A stretch of DNA of 64,000 nucleotides from Streptomyces curacoi (GCF_001513975.1 NZ_KQ947985.1:688266-752265), one strand, 5' to 3'; positions 51,651 to 60,623 are shown, counted from the first letter of the stretch. Notes: generated by a model from the sequence alone, not told the origin. Numbers and translations: made by a program.

Positions 51651-53489
51651 ATGACTGAGAGCCACAGGTCCGATTCGCGGGATCACCTCAAGCAGGACAA
51701 GGACATGCCGGACTGGGAGAAGCGCTTCCGGGCGCCTCGGGTGTCGCTGCCCGACTGGGCGGAGGACGCACCGGACCGCTCCTTGTTCGTGTCGAACGCC
51801 ACAGGGACGTACGAGCTGTACGCCTGGGACCGCGCGACGGGCGAGCAGCGCCAGGTGACCGACCGGCCGAACGGCACGACGGACGGCTTGCTCTCCCCGG
51901 ACGGCGAGTGGATCTGGTGGTTCGACGACAAGGACGGCGACGAGTTCGGCGTCTGGCGCCGGCAGCGGTTCGGCGGCGGCGAGGACGAGCTCGCGGCGCC
52001 GGGCCTGGACCCGTCGTACCCGGCGGGCCTCGCCCTCGGCCGGGACGGCCGTACGGCGATCGTGGGCCGCTCCACGGACGAGGACGGCACCACGATCTAC
52101 CTGACCCGCACCGGCGAGCCCCCGGTGGAGCTCTACCGCCACCGGGAGTCCGCGGGCGTCGGCGACCTCTCGCACGACGGCAGACTGATCGCCCTCGAAC
52201 ACACCGAGCACGGCGACGCGATGCACTCGGCCCTGCGCGTCCTGCGCCCCGACGGCACGACGGTCGCCGAACTCGACGACACCAAGGGCGGCGCCGTGGA
52301 GCTGGGCCTGGAGGTCCTGGGCTTCGCGCCGGTCGACGGCGACACGCGCCTGCTCATCGGCCACCAGCGCCGGGGCCGCTGGGAGCCGCTGGTGTGGGAC
52401 GTGGCGACGGGGGAGGAGACGGACCTCGCGCTGGAGCTGCCGGGCGACGTGAGCGCCGAGTGGTATCCCGACGGGAGCGGTCTGCTGATCGTGCACAGCT
52501 TCGAGGCGCGCAGCGAGCTGTTCCGGTACGACCTGGCCCGGCGTGAGCTGGCGCGGATCCCGACCCCGGCGGGCTCGGTGTCGGGGGCGACGGCCCGTCC
52601 GGACGGCAGCGTGGAGTACCTGTGGTCGTCGGCGGCGGAGCCGTCCGCGGTCCGGTCGACGGCGGGGCATGTGGTGCTGGACCCGCCCGGCATGAAGTCC
52701 CCGGGCTCGGTGCCGGTGGAGGACGTGTGGGTGGAGGGCCCCGGCGGCCGCATCCACGCGCTCGTGCAGCGGCCGGCGGGCGTCGAGGGCCCGCTCCCGA
52801 CCGTGTTCGACATCCACGGCGGTCCGACCTGGCACGACAGTGACGCGTTCGCGGCCGGGCCGGCGGCCTGGGTGGACCACGGGTACGCGGTCGTCCGCGT
52901 CAACTACCGCGGCTCCACGGGCTACGGCCGCGCCTGGACCGACGCCCTCAAGCACCGGGTCGGCCTGATCGAGCTGGAGGACATCGCGGCGGTCCGGGAA
53001 TGGGCGGTGACGTCGGGCCTCGCCGACCCCGAGCGTCTGGTCCTGACCGGCGGCTCCTGGGGCGGCTACCTCACCCTGCTCGGTCTCGGCACCCAGCCGG
53101 ACGCGTGGACGCTGGGCATCGCGGCGGTCCCGGTCGCCGACTACGTCACGGCGTACCACGACGAGATGGAAGCGCTGAAGGCCATGGACCGCACCCTGCT
53201 GGGCGGCACACCGGAGGAGGTGCCGGAGCGCTACGAGGCGTCCTCACCGCTGACGTACGTCGACCAGGTGAAGGCACCGGTCTACATCTCGGCGGGCGTG
53301 AACGACCCACGCTGCCCCATCCGGCAGATCGACAACTATGTGAAGCGGCTGGAGGCCCGGGGCGCGGTGCACGAGGTGTACCGGTACGACGCCGGGCACG
53401 GGTCGCTGGTGGTCGACGAGCGGATCAAGCAGATCAGGCTGGAACTGGACTTCGCCGAGAGGCACTTGAAGGCGCCGCGGCGCCCGTGA
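51651..53489 (+). CDS. S9 family prolyl oligopeptidase-like peptidase
   Basis: 612 residues. An N-terminal beta-propeller of about 360 residues (repeated SPDGEW, SHDGRL, ARPDGS strands) caps an alpha/beta hydrolase. The catalytic site is the Ser in LTGGSWGGYLTLLG near residue 468, the Asp in GVNDPRCP near 551 and the His in DAGHGSLV near 582. PTVFDIHGGPTWHD near 386 is the oxyanion strand. No signal peptide, so it is a cytoplasmic dipeptidyl- or acyl-aminoacyl-peptidase. Confidence 0.93.
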   Translation: MTESHRSDSRDHLKQDKDMPDWEKRFRAPRVSLPDWAEDAPDRSLFVSNATGTYELYAWDRATGEQRQVTDRPNGTTDGLLSPDGEWIWWFDDKDGDEFGVWRRQRFGGGEDELAAPGLDPSYPAGLALGRDGRTAIVGRSTDEDGTTIYLTRTGEPPVELYRHRESAGVGDLSHDGRLIALEHTEHGDAMHSALRVLRPDGTTVAELDDTKGGAVELGLEVLGFAPVDGDTRLLIGHQRRGRWEPLVWDVATGEETDLALELPGDVSAEWYPDGSGLLIVHSFEARSELFRYDLARRELARIPTPAGSVSGATARPDGSVEYLWSSAAEPSAVRSTAGHVVLDPPGMKSPGSVPVEDVWVEGPGGRIHALVQRPAGVEGPLPTVFDIHGGPTWHDSDAFAAGPAAWVDHGYAVVRVNYRGSTGYGRAWTDALKHRVGLIELEDIAAVREWAVTSGLADPERLVLTGGSWGGYLTLLGLGTQPDAWTLGIAAVPVADYVTAYHDEMEALKAMDRTLLGGTPEEVPERYEASSPLTYVDQVKAPVYISAGVNDPRCPIRQIDNYVKRLEARGAVHEVYRYDAGHGSLVVDERIKQIRLELDFAERHLKAPRRP

Positions 53490-53520
53490 CGCCACGGGGG
53501 TGAGGGGGCGGAGTCCTTTC

Positions 53521-53600
53521 GGCTCACGCCCCGGCCCCTCACGTCCCCGGCCGCTCACGCCCCCGGCCGCTCACGTCTCCGCCCGCTCACGTCCCCGCCC
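53521..53600. repeat. CCGCTCACGTCCCC tandem units at a gene end
   Basis: Five to six 15-17-bp units (CGGCCGCTCACGCCCC, CCGCTCACGTCCCC and variants) run through the stop codon of the minus-strand gene ending at 53587. A TCA triplet in each unit supplies a stop on the minus strand. Confidence 0.8.
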
Positions 53601-55557
53601 GCTCCCGCGACCGCCTCCCCAGCAGTTCCGCCAGGCCCCTGCGCGTAGCCGCCAGCACCACCCGGTCGTCCTTCTGGAGGACATAGGTGTCGGGCAGGTC
53701 CCACACCCACCCCGACGCCCCGCCCGCCCGGCCGTCCTCGTACGCCTCCTCCGCCGCAGGCTCCTCCCGGCGATCGTCGCGGCGCTCGTCCCGTGCGGTC
53801 CTGTCCAGGGCCAGCACCCGCCAGGCACCCGCCCGGAAGGCCTGGCCGACGGTCTTGTCCTCCAGCTGTGGATGGCCGGCCACGTCCACCGCCGCGAACA
53901 GCAGCACCCGCCGCTCGACGGGGATCGCCCCCAGGATCTGGCGGCCCATCATCGCCCCGGCGAAGGCGGGCGCGGCGAGATGGCTCACGCTCCGGCTGCG
54001 GGTGGACGCGTGGGGGTGCGCGGCGCGCAGGGTGCGGTAGACGGCGGTGGCGAAGTCGTCGTCGTACAGGCGCAGGACCACCCGGAGGTCGGGGCGCACG
54101 GAGCGTGCGTACAGGGCGGCCTCCAGATTCGTGGTGTCCGCGCTGGTCACCGCGAGCAGCGCGTGCGCCCGATGGATCTTCGCCGCCTCCAGGACGCCCT
54201 CCTGCGTGACGTCCCCCAGCACCACCGGCACCCGCAGCCGCCGGGCCGTCGCCAGTCCCCGCGCCTCGGGGTCGGCCTCGACGCACACCACGGGGATGTG
54301 CAGTTCCCGCAGCCGGGTGAGCACCCGGGTGCCGATCTTGCCCAGGCCCAGCAGCACCACGTGCCCGCCCAGCCCGCGCGGTGGTTTGCGCAGCGCGGAC
54401 GCGGAGCGGAAGGTGCCCAGGGCCTCCAGCACCGCCGCCAGCAGCACCGGAAGGAGCAGCAGACCGATCAGCCCGGACAGCAGCTGGAGGATCTGCCGGG
54501 CCGTCGACTGGTGGAGCGCGGGTTCGTTGATGGCGAAGAGGTCGAGGAGGGTGATGTACGTCGCGTACAGCGGGTGTTGGCCGGTCACCAGGGTCAGCGC
54601 CACGGCCAGCGCCGCCACACAGCCCACCAGTCCCGCCAGCGACCACCGCAGCCGCCGGGAGAACAGCGACGCGAACGACGGCACCGCGCCTCGCCCCGAC
54701 GGCAGCGAGGGCCCCGCGAACGACACCTGCTCCAGGACGACCGTCCCGCGCCCCCTGGCCTCCCGTACCGCCGCCGCGTCGGGCAGCAGCAGCGGACCCT
54801 GCTCCCCGCCGCCCTCCGAACCGTCCGCTCCCGCCGGGTCGTTGCCGGTCGAGGACAGCAGGGCCAGCGTGGCCAGCCCGGAAGGGGGCGCCTGACCGGG
54901 GCGCGCGGGCGGGCGCTCCACCGCGCGCAGCAACAGACCTTCCGCCTGGACGACCTTGGTGGTGCCGGCGACGGCCGCGGCGGCCAGCGCGGGGGCGGCC
55001 GTATCGGCGTCGGACAGGACGGTCGTGGAGGCGTCCAGCCCGATGTCGCCGAGTCCGGTCGCCAACGTGGCGGCCTGGTCGAGGAGTTCCTCGATGTGCT
55101 GGCCCAACCGGCGGTTGTACAGGCGCAGGACGAGCCGGAGGCGGGGGTTGAGGCGGCGGGCGGTGAGGGCGCCACGGATGTTGGTCTCGTCGTCGTCGTA
55201 GACGAGGGCGAGCGCGGCGGCCTGCTCCACGCCCGCCTCGGCGAGCTTGGCCTCGGTGGCCTCGGCGGCCTCCACCACCCGGATGCTCCCGGCCGGTTCG
55301 CCGCCGCCGACGGCCTGGCCGCCCGCGCGGCCCACGGCCGCGGTCACCACGCCGAGCAGCGCCGCCGACGCGGCCCGGGCCCGGCCCACGACCGGCGGCC
55401 GTACCGTGCGCTCGGAGGGCGGCACGACGAGCGTGACCTGTTCGCCGTAGACCCCCCGTAACTCGGCGGCCAGCCGGTGCGCCAGCCCGTCGTCGCCGCA
55501 CACCACCATGTGCGCGGCCGTGTCACTCCCCGGACTCTGACTCGGAACGCTCCCCAC
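53587..55557 (-). CDS. Channel-like membrane protein with two NAD-binding (RCK/TrkA-N) domains
   Basis: 656 residues from a GTG at 55557; an ATG at 55509 is an alternative. An N-terminal RCK-type domain starts MVVCGDDGLAHRLAAEL and has VYDDDETNIRGALTARRLNP near 155. Two or three membrane helices lie at about 325-410 (LAGLVGCVAALAVALTLV; LLSGLIGLLLLPVLLAAVL). A second RCK follows, GHVVLLGLGKIGTRVLTRLRE near 425, with DVTQEGVLEAAKIHRAHALLAV, and a C-terminal TrkA-C part ends VLQKDDRVVLAATRRG. The loop between helices, TYITLLDLFAINE, has no TVGYG filter. Ion transport is likely but selectivity is unknown. Confidence 0.85.
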   Translation of the reverse strand: MGSVPSQSPGSDTAAHMVVCGDDGLAHRLAAELRGVYGEQVTLVVPPSERTVRPPVVGRARAASAALLGVVTAAVGRAGGQAVGGGEPAGSIRVVEAAEATEAKLAEAGVEQAAALALVYDDDETNIRGALTARRLNPRLRLVLRLYNRRLGQHIEELLDQAATLATGLGDIGLDASTTVLSDADTAAPALAAAAVAGTTKVVQAEGLLLRAVERPPARPGQAPPSGLATLALLSSTGNDPAGADGSEGGGEQGPLLLPDAAAVREARGRGTVVLEQVSFAGPSLPSGRGAVPSFASLFSRRLRWSLAGLVGCVAALAVALTLVTGQHPLYATYITLLDLFAINEPALHQSTARQILQLLSGLIGLLLLPVLLAAVLEALGTFRSASALRKPPRGLGGHVVLLGLGKIGTRVLTRLRELHIPVVCVEADPEARGLATARRLRVPVVLGDVTQEGVLEAAKIHRAHALLAVTSADTTNLEAALYARSVRPDLRVVLRLYDDDFATAVYRTLRAAHPHASTRSRSVSHLAAPAFAGAMMGRQILGAIPVERRVLLFAAVDVAGHPQLEDKTVGQAFRAGAWRVLALDRTARDERRDDRREEPAAEEAYEDGRAGGASGWVWDLPDTYVLQKDDRVVLAATRRGLAELLGRRSRERAGT

Positions 55558-55690
55558 GAGGGACAAGACTGCCTCATGTGACGGGTGGTTCCACAGGCGG
55601 TCGCCGCGCCGTTGAACGCCCGCTCCCCTCCGGCCGTACCGGAGGGGAGGGAAACCAGCGCCCTTCCGCAGCACCGGAGGTACCTCGCCC

Positions 55691-56710
55691 GTGGCGATCA
55701 CCAAAGCCGCCCCGCGGCGGCCCGACGACCGCAGGGACCCGGAGCGGTCCGAGGAGGAGGGCCGGCACCTCAACTCCCCTCTGCTGCTGACCATGCTGCT
55801 GCTGACGCTGGTGCTGCTGCAGAGCCCGATCCGCCGCGCGCTGTCCGCTCCGGTGATGCAGAGCTGGACGACGGTGTTCGTCGCGGTGATGGTCCAGGCG
55901 CTGCCCTTCCTGGTCCTGGGCGTGCTGCTCTCGGCGGCGATCGCGGTGTTCGTGCCGCCGTCCTTCTTCGCCCGCGCCCTGCCCCGTCGCCCTGCCCTCG
56001 CCGTCCCGGTCGCCGGGGCGGCGGGCGCGGTGCTGCCCGGCTGTGAGTGCGCGTCCGTGCCGGTGGCCGGGGCGCTGGTCCGGCGGGGCGTCACTCCGGC
56101 GGCGGCGCTGGCGTTCCTGCTGTCCGCCCCGGCGATCAACCCGATCGTGCTGACGGCGACGGCAGTGGCCTTCCCCGGCGACCCGGAGATGGTGCTGGCC
56201 CGCCTGGTCGCCAGCCTGCTGGTGGCGTGCGCGATGGGCTGGCTGTGGCTGCGCCTCGGCCGTACCGAATGGCTGCGCCCCCAGTCCCGCGCGTCCCACG
56301 ACGGCCAGAGCAAGGGCGAGGCCTTCTGGGGCTCGGTTCGGCACGACGTGATGCACGCGGGCGGCTTCCTGGTGGTCGGCGCGATGGCGGCGGCGACCCT
56401 CAAGGCGGTGGCCCCGGAGAGCTGGCTGAGCGCGGCGGCCGACAACCCGGTGCTGTCGGTGCTCGCCCTGGCGATCCTCGCCGTGGTGCTGTCGATCTGC
56501 TCGGAGGCGGACGCGTTCGTGGCGGCGTCGCTCACACAGTTCTCGCTCACGGCCCGCCTCACCTTCCTCGTCGTGGGCCCGATGATCGACCTGAAGCTGT
56601 TCGCGATGCAGGCGGGCACCTTCGGCCGCGCCTTCGCCCTGCGCTTCGCCCCCGCGACCTTCGCGCTGGCCGTGGTCGTGTCGGTGCTCACCGGGACGGT
56701 GATCCTGTGA
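55691..56710 (+). CDS. Permease (DUF318/ArsP-like)
   Basis: A 339-residue membrane protein with about eight helices. AVLPGCECASVPVAGALVRRG near residue 115 carries the CEC-type motif typical of the family, SAPAINPIVLTATAVAF follows, and SICSEADAFVAASL with PMIDLKLFAMQ near 285 forms the second repeat. Paralogues move metal or arsenic species; the two cysteines fit metal handling. It starts at GTG and overlaps the next gene by 4 bp. The transported ion is not known. Confidence 0.88.
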   Translation: MAITKAAPRRPDDRRDPERSEEEGRHLNSPLLLTMLLLTLVLLQSPIRRALSAPVMQSWTTVFVAVMVQALPFLVLGVLLSAAIAVFVPPSFFARALPRRPALAVPVAGAAGAVLPGCECASVPVAGALVRRGVTPAAALAFLLSAPAINPIVLTATAVAFPGDPEMVLARLVASLLVACAMGWLWLRLGRTEWLRPQSRASHDGQSKGEAFWGSVRHDVMHAGGFLVVGAMAAATLKAVAPESWLSAAADNPVLSVLALAILAVVLSICSEADAFVAASLTQFSLTARLTFLVVGPMIDLKLFAMQAGTFGRAFALRFAPATFALAVVVSVLTGTVIL

Positions 56711-57456
56711 ACCGCCAGGCCCAGGCGGCCGTCCTGTTCCTGCTCGGCGCGTCCCTGCTGCACGCCGCCACCACCGACCTCTACCTGCGGTACGTCAAGC
56801 AGGGCCTGCGCCCGCTGGTGCTGCTCTCCGGCGCGGTGCTGATCGCGGCGGCGGTGGCGACGGTGTGGTACGAGCGGAAGCGGGCGCGGGGACGGGGGCG
56901 GGGGCGGAAGCACGATGACGAACCGGGTGACGGGCCAGGCCACGCCCACCACGAACCCCGTGTCTCCTGGCTCCTCGTCCTGCCCCTGTTCGCGCTGATC
57001 CTGGTCGCCCCGCCGGCCCTCGGTTCCTACAGCGCGACCCGCGCCGGTACCGCCCTCCAGGAACCCCTCGCCTACCCCGCCCTCCCGTCCGCCGACCCCC
57101 TGCGGCTCGGCGTCGTCGACTACGCGGGCCGCGCCGTCTACGACCACGGCCGCACCCTCCAGGGCCGCCGCGTGCAGCTCACCGGCTTCCTGGCCCTGGA
57201 CCGCGACGGCACCCCCTACCTCGTCCGCATGGCCCTCAACTGCTGTGCCGCCGACGCCCAGCCGGTCAAGGTCGCCCTCGCCGGCCGGATCCCGCCCGTC
57301 CTCCAGCCGGACACCTGGCTGCGGATCACCGGCACCTACAGCCCGCGCCGCGCGAAGGACCCGGTCAACGGCGGCCCGATCCCGTTCATCGAGGTCACGG
57401 AGGCGAAACCGGTGGCGGCGCCGAAGGACCCGTACGACGAGAGCTGGAACGGCTGA
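56707..57456 (+). CDS. TIGR03943-type permease subunit
   Basis: 249 residues. Two N-terminal helices (AVLFLLGASLLHAATTDLYL; LVLLSGAVLIAAAVATVWY), a His/Asp-rich loop HDDEPGDGPGHAHHEPR at about 69-85, a third helix LLVLPLFALILVAPPALG and a beta-rich domain with ALNCCAADAQPVKV. It is the regular partner of the permease just upstream. The His loop and Cys pair point to metal. Overlap GTGA. No Zur-like site was seen upstream. Confidence 0.88.
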   Translation: MNRQAQAAVLFLLGASLLHAATTDLYLRYVKQGLRPLVLLSGAVLIAAAVATVWYERKRARGRGRGRKHDDEPGDGPGHAHHEPRVSWLLVLPLFALILVAPPALGSYSATRAGTALQEPLAYPALPSADPLRLGVVDYAGRAVYDHGRTLQGRRVQLTGFLALDRDGTPYLVRMALNCCAADAQPVKVALAGRIPPVLQPDTWLRITGTYSPRRAKDPVNGGPIPFIEVTEAKPVAAPKDPYDESWNG

Positions 57457-57526
57457 CGCCGAACGCCGACCCCGGTGAGCCCTTGGCGCAACTCCGGCCG
57501 GAGCACTACCCTGAACCCGAACCCAA

Positions 57527-57545
57527 ATCTGATGGACCGTCAGAT
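57527..57545 (+). promoter_or_regulatory. ATCTGA-N7-TCAGAT palindrome before the amidohydrolase
   Basis: Perfect 6-base arms around TGGACCG; the inner TGA/TCA and GG/CC are also near-symmetric. It lies 60 bp before the GTG of the amidohydrolase gene and looks like a TetR-type operator. No TetR gene is adjacent, so the regulator would be elsewhere. Confidence 0.5.
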
Positions 57546-57604
57546 ACTGCGACTCAGCGCTTCAAGGCACCGGCAGGCAGCAGCGCAGCAGCCAGGAGGT
57601 AGGC

Positions 57605-58825
57605 GTGGCCAGTACCGAGAGCGGCATCAAGGACCTGCCCAAGGTCATCAGCGTGGACGATCACGTGATCGAGCCCGCGCACCTCTTCGAGACCTGGCTC
57701 CCGGCCAAGTACCGGGACCGGGGCCCGAAGCCCCTCACCGCCGGGATCGGTGAACTGGAGTACGTCGGCGGGAGGTACCGCTTCACCACGGACCCGGAGG
57801 GCCAGCTCACCGACTGGTGGGAGTACGAGGGCGACCTCTTCCCGTACAAGCGCATCATCGCGGCCGTCGGCTTCTCCCGGGACGAGATGACGCTCGACGG
57901 CATCACCCGCGAGCAGATGCGGCGCGGCTGCTGGGACCCGAAGGCCCGGCTGGCGGACATGGACATCAACCATGTCGAGGCCTCGCTCTGCTTCCCGACC
58001 TTCCCGCGCTTCTGCGGCCAGACCTTCGCGGAGGCCAAGGACAAGGAGGTCGGGCTGGCCTGTGTGCGCGCCTACAACGACTGGATGGTCGAGGAGTGGT
58101 GCGGCGACAGCGGCGGCCGGCTGATCCCGCTGTGCCTCATCCCGCTGTGGGACATCGACCTCGCGGTCGCGGAGATCCACCGCAACGCGGCGCGCGGGGT
58201 GCGCGCGGTGACGTTCAGCGAGATCCCGACGTATCTGGGGCTGCCGTCGATCCACTCCGGCTACTGGGACCCGTTCTTCGCGGCCTGCGAGGAGACCGGC
58301 ACGGTCGTCAACATGCACATCGGGTCCTCCTCCCAGATGCCGGCCGCGTCCCCCGACGCCCCGCCCGCCGTCCAGGCCTCGCTCAGCTTCAACAACGCCA
58401 TGGCGTCGATGATGGACTTCCTCTTCTCCGGGGTCCTGGTGAAGTTCCCGCGCCTGAAACTCGCCTACAGCGAGGGCCAGATGGGCTGGATCCCGTACGC
58501 CCTGGAGCGCGCGGACGACGTCTGGGAGGAGCACCGGGCCTGGGGCGGGGTGAAGGACCTGATCCCTGAGCCGCCGTCGACGTACTACTACCGGCAGATC
58601 TTCTGCTGCTTCTTCCGCGACAAGCACGGTATCGAGGCGATCGAGACGGTCGGCGTCGACAACGCGACCTTCGAGACGGACTATCCGCACGTCGACTCCA
58701 CATGGCCGGAGACCAGGCGGGTCGCCGAGGAGCACGTCGGGGGACTCTCCGACGAGGTGGCCTACAAGCTGCTGCGCGGGAACGCGATCCGGATGCTTGA
58801 ACTCCCCTTTGATCAGGAGGGTTGA
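57605..58825 (+). CDS. Amidohydrolase family protein (amidohydrolase 2)
   Basis: 406 residues of metal-dependent TIM-barrel type related to aminocarboxymuconate-semialdehyde decarboxylases and hydrolases. VISVDDHVIEPAHLF near residue 14 is the first metal strand (D-x-H), ADMDINHVEASLCFPTFPRF the second, TVVNMHIGSSSQMPAAS near 237 has the third-strand His, and ETDYPHVDSTWPE near 357 the late Asp/His. The start is GTG after AGGAGGTAGGC. The next gene is a ferredoxin. Substrate unknown; decarboxylation or C-C hydrolysis are possible. Confidence 0.88.
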   Translation: MASTESGIKDLPKVISVDDHVIEPAHLFETWLPAKYRDRGPKPLTAGIGELEYVGGRYRFTTDPEGQLTDWWEYEGDLFPYKRIIAAVGFSRDEMTLDGITREQMRRGCWDPKARLADMDINHVEASLCFPTFPRFCGQTFAEAKDKEVGLACVRAYNDWMVEEWCGDSGGRLIPLCLIPLWDIDLAVAEIHRNAARGVRAVTFSEIPTYLGLPSIHSGYWDPFFAACEETGTVVNMHIGSSSQMPAASPDAPPAVQASLSFNNAMASMMDFLFSGVLVKFPRLKLAYSEGQMGWIPYALERADDVWEEHRAWGGVKDLIPEPPSTYYYRQIFCCFFRDKHGIEAIETVGVDNATFETDYPHVDSTWPETRRVAEEHVGGLSDEVAYKLLRGNAIRMLELPFDQEG

Positions 58826-58893
58826 GCGGGCTCACCGGCTGGGCAGTCCAGTCATGAAGGTCCATGGCGGGAGTGCGTGCGACGGGAGCGCGG

Positions 58894-59082
58894 ATGAGGG
58901 TGTCGATCGACCAGAACCTGTGTTACGGCTCCGCCGAGTGTGTCCACCGCGCCCCGTCGGTCTTCGAGTTCGTGGACGACTTCGGCGTCGTGCGACCGGG
59001 ACGGGAGGACAGCGGCGACGACCCAGAGGTGCGGGAGGCCGTCGAGAAGTGCCCGTCCCAGGCCATCACCCTCACCGAGTAG
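58894..59082 (+). CDS. [3Fe-4S] ferredoxin, P450-partner type
   Basis: 62 residues: MRVSIDQNLCYGSAECVHRA, then CPSQAI at the end. The cysteines follow C-x5-C ... CP, the single three-iron cluster pattern of the ferredoxins that feed Streptomyces P450s. An ATG at 58864 would add ten residues. It is 68 bp after the amidohydrolase and may share its transcript. The only P450s in the window are distant, at 17232 and 43431. Confidence 0.88.
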   Translation: MRVSIDQNLCYGSAECVHRAPSVFEFVDDFGVVRPGREDSGDDPEVREAVEKCPSQAITLTE

Positions 59083-59085
59083 CGG

Positions 59086-59856
59086 TCACCGGCCGGACGG
59101 ATACCGCCACCCGAAGGCGGCCAGCGCACGCGCCCTCGCCTCCACCACAGCCATCCGCGCGGCCCGCTCCACCGGGTCGACATGGGCCGGCTGACCCGTC
59201 ACCTGCCCCTCCCACTTCCGGTAGTAGAGCCCCACCTCCGCCGAGAACCAGCCCCGGCTCACGGAGTTGAGCGCGAGCAGCAGGCCCGTGTCCTCGGACG
59301 CCGGGAGCGCCATCCAGCCGCCGAGGGCGTGCAGCAGCTCCCGGCGGACGCAGAGGGTCGCCGGGTGGACCTGGGCGCGGAAGTCGTTCGCCGCCCAGAA
59401 GTCGAGGACGGCACCCCGCTCGATCGGCCCGTCGTCGGGGTCGCCGGGGAACCCGGCCGTGGAGCCGTCCGGCAGGAGGTCCAGGACCCGGGAGGTCGTC
59501 CAGCCGATGGTGCGGTCGGCTTCCAGAACGGCCAGGTCACGGGCGAGCGCCCCCGGGGTGAGCTGGTCGTCGGCATCGAGGATCTTCACGTACTCGCCCT
59601 CGGCGTGCGCGAGCGCGATGGTGCGGGCCACGCCCGGGCCACCTGGGCGGCCCTGACCGAAGGTCACGCGCGCGTCGTCGGGGACGTAGGGGGCGACCTC
59701 GTCCGTCCTGCCGTCCTCCTGGATCACCCAGTGCCACTCCCAGCCCGCCGGCAACTCCTGTGCGCGCAGCGACTTGTGGGCCTGGGGCAGGAAGGCCGCC
59801 GAAGGGCCGTGGACAGCGGTGACGACGAGGACGCGCCGGGGCACGGCGGCACTCAC
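59086..59856 (-). CDS. Family 2-like glycosyltransferase
   Basis: 256 residues of GT-A fold. VLVVTAVHGPSAAFLPQAHKSL is the nucleotide-binding opening, VIQEDGRTDEVAPYV the second strand, and YVKILDADDQLTPGAL near 93 carries the DxD-type metal motif DADD. LPASEDTGLLLAL near 198 has the ED pair near the base. No signal peptide, so it works at the cytoplasmic face. GTG start overlaps the upstream gene by 4 bp. Acceptor unknown. Confidence 0.85.
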   Translation of the reverse strand: MSAAVPRRVLVVTAVHGPSAAFLPQAHKSLRAQELPAGWEWHWVIQEDGRTDEVAPYVPDDARVTFGQGRPGGPGVARTIALAHAEGEYVKILDADDQLTPGALARDLAVLEADRTIGWTTSRVLDLLPDGSTAGFPGDPDDGPIERGAVLDFWAANDFRAQVHPATLCVRRELLHALGGWMALPASEDTGLLLALNSVSRGWFSAEVGLYYRKWEGQVTGQPAHVDPVERAARMAVVEARARALAAFGWRYPSGR

Positions 59857-60476
59857 CACCTTTCCAGTGACGTGGTGAAGAGCAGTTCCGTACGGTCGCC
59901 GGGCAGCGTGACCTCGCAGATCTCCACGGCGCGGTCGGTGATGTCGTACGACGTCTTGCGCAGCAGGATCACCGACGCTCCCGGCGGCAGGTCCAGCTCC
60001 CGCGTCTCCTCGGGCGTCGGCGGCCGTGCGGTGATCCGCTCCTCGACCCGGTCCACCTCGATGCCGACCGTGTAGAGCTGGTTCTGGGTGCCGCCCGGCC
60101 AGGGCTCCCGGCTGTCGTCCAGGAGTTCGGGGTTCGCGGCGATCATGTAGCGGACCAGGTAGGACGTCACGAGGCTGAACGGGGCGCTCTCGGTGGAGCA
60201 GCGCGTCCGGTAGGTGCGCTCCAGCAGCGGGGTCCCGTCCGGCACGCGGAAGCGGGCCGCGAGCTCCGGGGGCGCGGCGACCTCGCGATAGCGCGCGTGG
60301 AAGACGAGGTCCCGCGGCTCCAGGCCGGTCTCGTGCTCCGTGGCCCCGGTCGCGGCCCGGGTCGCGAGCGGGCGGCGCGCCCGGTCCTTCTCCCACTGGT
60401 GCCGGTGGTTGTCGCGGACCATCGGGGTGCGGGGGCGGCGCAAATCGTCCGCGATCACTTCGTACGCCTTCGGCAC
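59853..60476 (-). CDS. GntR/UTRA regulator lacking its DNA-binding domain
   Basis: 207 residues. MPKAYEVIADDLRR matches the first helix of a GntR winged helix, but the next residues, PRTPMVRDNHRHQWEKDR, are those that normally come after the HTH; about 55 residues with the wing are absent. The UTRA effector domain is intact (LVFHARYREV, PLLERTYRTRCST, FSLVTSYLV, VILLRKTSYDI, EICEVTLPGDR). The protein could bind ligand and pair with a full-length relative but not bind DNA alone. It is first in an operon with the glycosyltransferase. Confidence 0.8.
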   Translation of the reverse strand: MPKAYEVIADDLRRPRTPMVRDNHRHQWEKDRARRPLATRAATGATEHETGLEPRDLVFHARYREVAAPPELAARFRVPDGTPLLERTYRTRCSTESAPFSLVTSYLVRYMIAANPELLDDSREPWPGGTQNQLYTVGIEVDRVEERITARPPTPEETRELDLPPGASVILLRKTSYDITDRAVEICEVTLPGDRTELLFTTSLERW

Positions 60477-60585
60477 TGGCGGTCACCGGTCCGTCGTCCG
60501 GGGTCAGACACGATCAGCGTACGACTCCTCAAGGGGATCTGCCGGTTCGTGCCCCCACCGGAGGGCCGCCCCGGACATGCGAACG

Positions 60586-60623
60586 CCCGATCGCTGGCGA
60601 CGGGGGATGCACCAGCGATCGGG
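60586..60623 (-). terminator. Hairpin terminator for the WD40 gene
   Basis: CCCGATCGCTGG (60586-60597) and CCAGCGATCGGG (60612-60623) pair perfectly over 12 bp with a 14-base loop. It lies about 185 bp beyond the minus-strand gene end at 60808 and before the promoter of the GntR-like gene. The rest of the 60477-60807 spacer shows nothing else. Confidence 0.75.

Noticed and set aside
55558..57147. Minus-strand extension of the RCK protein to over 1100 codons
   Set aside because: The extra part is antisense to the permease genes at 55691-57456 and shows no domain.
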